NCBI GenBank assembly: GCA_913020235.1
Contig: CAJWBT010000021.1
Location: 1-14,459, forward strand
DNA length: 14,459 nucleotides
Reading direction: 5' to 3'
From: an uncultured Chloroflexota bacterium
Lineage (GTDB): Bacteria > Chloroflexota > Dehalococcoidia > UBA3495
A program made the position numbers and the translations under genes. The notes below the pieces were generated by a model. The model did not search any database. It was not told where the DNA came from and worked only from the letters and a program-made list of their open reading frames with translations. Shown here one piece after another: positions 13,459 to 14,459 of the stretch; positions within the stretch are counted from its first letter, which is position 1, and each line of letters opens with the position of its first letter.

Positions 13459-14459
13459 ATGTACGAGAGCCTGGCCGTGGACATCCTTATCCTGGGCGGC
13501 GGCGGAGCGGGACTGATGGCGGCGCTGCACGCCCGCCGCAAAGGTCCCGAGCTACGGATAGCCGTGGCCGCCAAGGGTTTGGTCGGCCAGAGCGGGTGCA
13601 CCCGCATGGTACAGGGGGGCTATAACGCGGTCATGGACCCCCGTGACTCCTTCGACCTCCACTTTGAAGATACGGTCCGGGGCGGGGCCTTCATCAATGA
13701 CCAGGAGCTGGCCTGGGTGTTGGTCAACCAGGCCCCCGTCATTATCGGAGAGCTGGAGAGGCTGGGCTGTTTCTTCGACCGCGACCGTGACGGGCGCATC
13801 TATCAAAAGGCATTCGCGGGGCAGACCTTCGACAGAACCGTGCACCGGGCCGACCTGACGGGCATCGAGATCATGTCCCGGCTCAAGGAAAACGTCTTGG
13901 CCTCCGGCCTCTTCCTGTTGGACGAGCAACGGGGGATCTCCCTGCTGGCCGATGGGGAAGGGCGGAATGGTGGGGCGCTACTGCTGGACGTGCGCACCGG
14001 CGGCTTCACCGCCGTCAGCGCCAAGGCCACCCTGGTGGCCACCGGGGGCGGCGCCCGCATGTACAACATAGCTGCTCCCTCCCTTGAAAAGTCTGGCGAC
14101 GGCATGGCTCTGTGCTATCGGGCCGGCTGCGTTATGCGGGACATGGAGATGTACCAGTTCCACCCCACCGGGCTGGTGGCGGGCAAGTCCATCCTGACCG
14201 GGGCGGTGCTGGAAGAGGGTCTGCGCGGCGCCGGAGGGTACTTGTACAACGCGCTGGGGGAGCGGTTCATGGAGCGGCACGACCCCCAGAGGATGGAGCG
14301 TTCCACTCGAGACATGGTGTCCCGCGCCGCGTACATGGAGATCCAGGCCGGGCGGGCCACCCCCGATGGCGCGGTGTTCCTCGACGTCTCTCACCTGGGG
14401 GCCGAGTTCGTGGAAAACACCTTCCCCGGCATGGTGGAGCGTTGCCGGGAGGTGGGCTT
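13459..14459 (+). CDS. sdhA: Succinate dehydrogenase / fumarate reductase flavoprotein subunit, C-terminus cut by window edge
   Basis: The first 333 residues are present and the frame runs off the right end. The FAD-binding Rossmann motif is ILGGGGAGLMAALHARR (11-27). Substrate-site features follow: GQTFDRTVHRAD (121-132), ATGGGARMYN (194-203), YQFHPTGL (232-239, catalytic-region His and Thr), LEEGLRGAGGYLYN (251-264) and RDMVSRA (284-290, with the likely proton-shuttle Arg). In classical SdhA a His in S-H-T-x-x-A-Q-G-G binds FAD covalently; here the aligned stretch is SGCTRMVQGG, with C47 at that position. The ATG at 13459-13461 follows a G-rich stretch that can serve as ribosome binding site. 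It is divergent from the genes for the other three SDH subunits. L-aspartate oxidase is less likely given the neighbours. Confidence 0.92.
   Translation, partial: MYESLAVDILILGGGGAGLMAALHARRKGPELRIAVAAKGLVGQSGCTRMVQGGYNAVMDPRDSFDLHFEDTVRGGAFINDQELAWVLVNQAPVIIGELERLGCFFDRDRDGRIYQKAFAGQTFDRTVHRADLTGIEIMSRLKENVLASGLFLLDEQRGISLLADGEGRNGGALLLDVRTGGFTAVSAKATLVATGGGARMYNIAAPSLEKSGDGMALCYRAGCVMRDMEMYQFHPTGLVAGKSILTGAVLEEGLRGAGGYLYNALGERFMERHDPQRMERSTRDMVSRAAYMEIQAGRATPDGAVFLDVSHLGAEFVENTFPGMVERCREVG

Noticed and set aside
13209..13625. 138-residue plus-strand open frame overlapping the start of sdhA
   Set aside because: It is out of frame with sdhA, Arg/Gly-rich, and crosses an intergenic nested repeat.

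Overview
The window is GC-rich bacterial DNA that is most likely from the phylum Chloroflexota, perhaps a Dehalococcoidia-like lineage. That placement is an inference. It rests on an extracytoplasmic zinc peptidase with a long Pro/Thr linker, a PAC2-family protein, a NarX/NarL-type two-component pair, a non-clostridial Grd-type selenoprotein, and SdhA/Fum/SdhCDB sequences of a non-proteobacterial type. There is no 16S or other marker gene to confirm it.

Layout. Positions 1-127 (minus) hold the first 42 codons of an enoyl-CoA hydratase. Positions 128-586 have no intact gene, but hold a decayed fragment of a sensor-kinase domain and a 19-bp-arm hairpin. Two small membrane proteins of unknown function follow on the minus strand (587-1099 and 1249-1443). 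From 6489 down to 1664 (minus) runs a probable four-gene unit: PAC2 protein, secreted membrane-anchored HExxH peptidase, sensor histidine kinase, LuxR-type response regulator. The last three overlap one another, and the unit ends in a hairpin plus T-rich tract at 1561-1592.

Positions 6722-9638 (plus) carry a two-gene Grd unit behind a near-consensus sigma70 promoter. The first gene is a GrdE-like protein with a TTG start. The second is a GrdB-like selenoprotein whose reading frame contains an in-frame UGA at 9387-9389, followed at once by a short stem-loop of the kind bacteria use for selenocysteine insertion. Gene callers will cut this protein at the UGA and lose its last 82 residues. The GrdE partner lacks the cysteine region that gives the pyruvoyl group in classical glycine/sarcosine/betaine reductases. 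No grdA, grdC or grdD is present here. This pair is the most interesting system in the window.

Positions 9651-9770, between the convergent grdB and sdhB genes, hold two perfect 38-bp palindromes. From 13231 down to 9782 (minus) lies a TCA-cycle cluster: class I fumarase alpha and beta, two succinate dehydrogenase membrane anchors, and the SDH iron-sulfur subunit. A palindromic repeat sits in the gap before sdhB. The flavoprotein subunit SdhA is divergent (13459 to the end, plus) and has Cys where the FAD-linking His of classical SdhA normally lies. Together the right-hand genes would interconvert succinate, fumarate and malate. The left-hand genes form a cell-surface sensing and proteolysis module.
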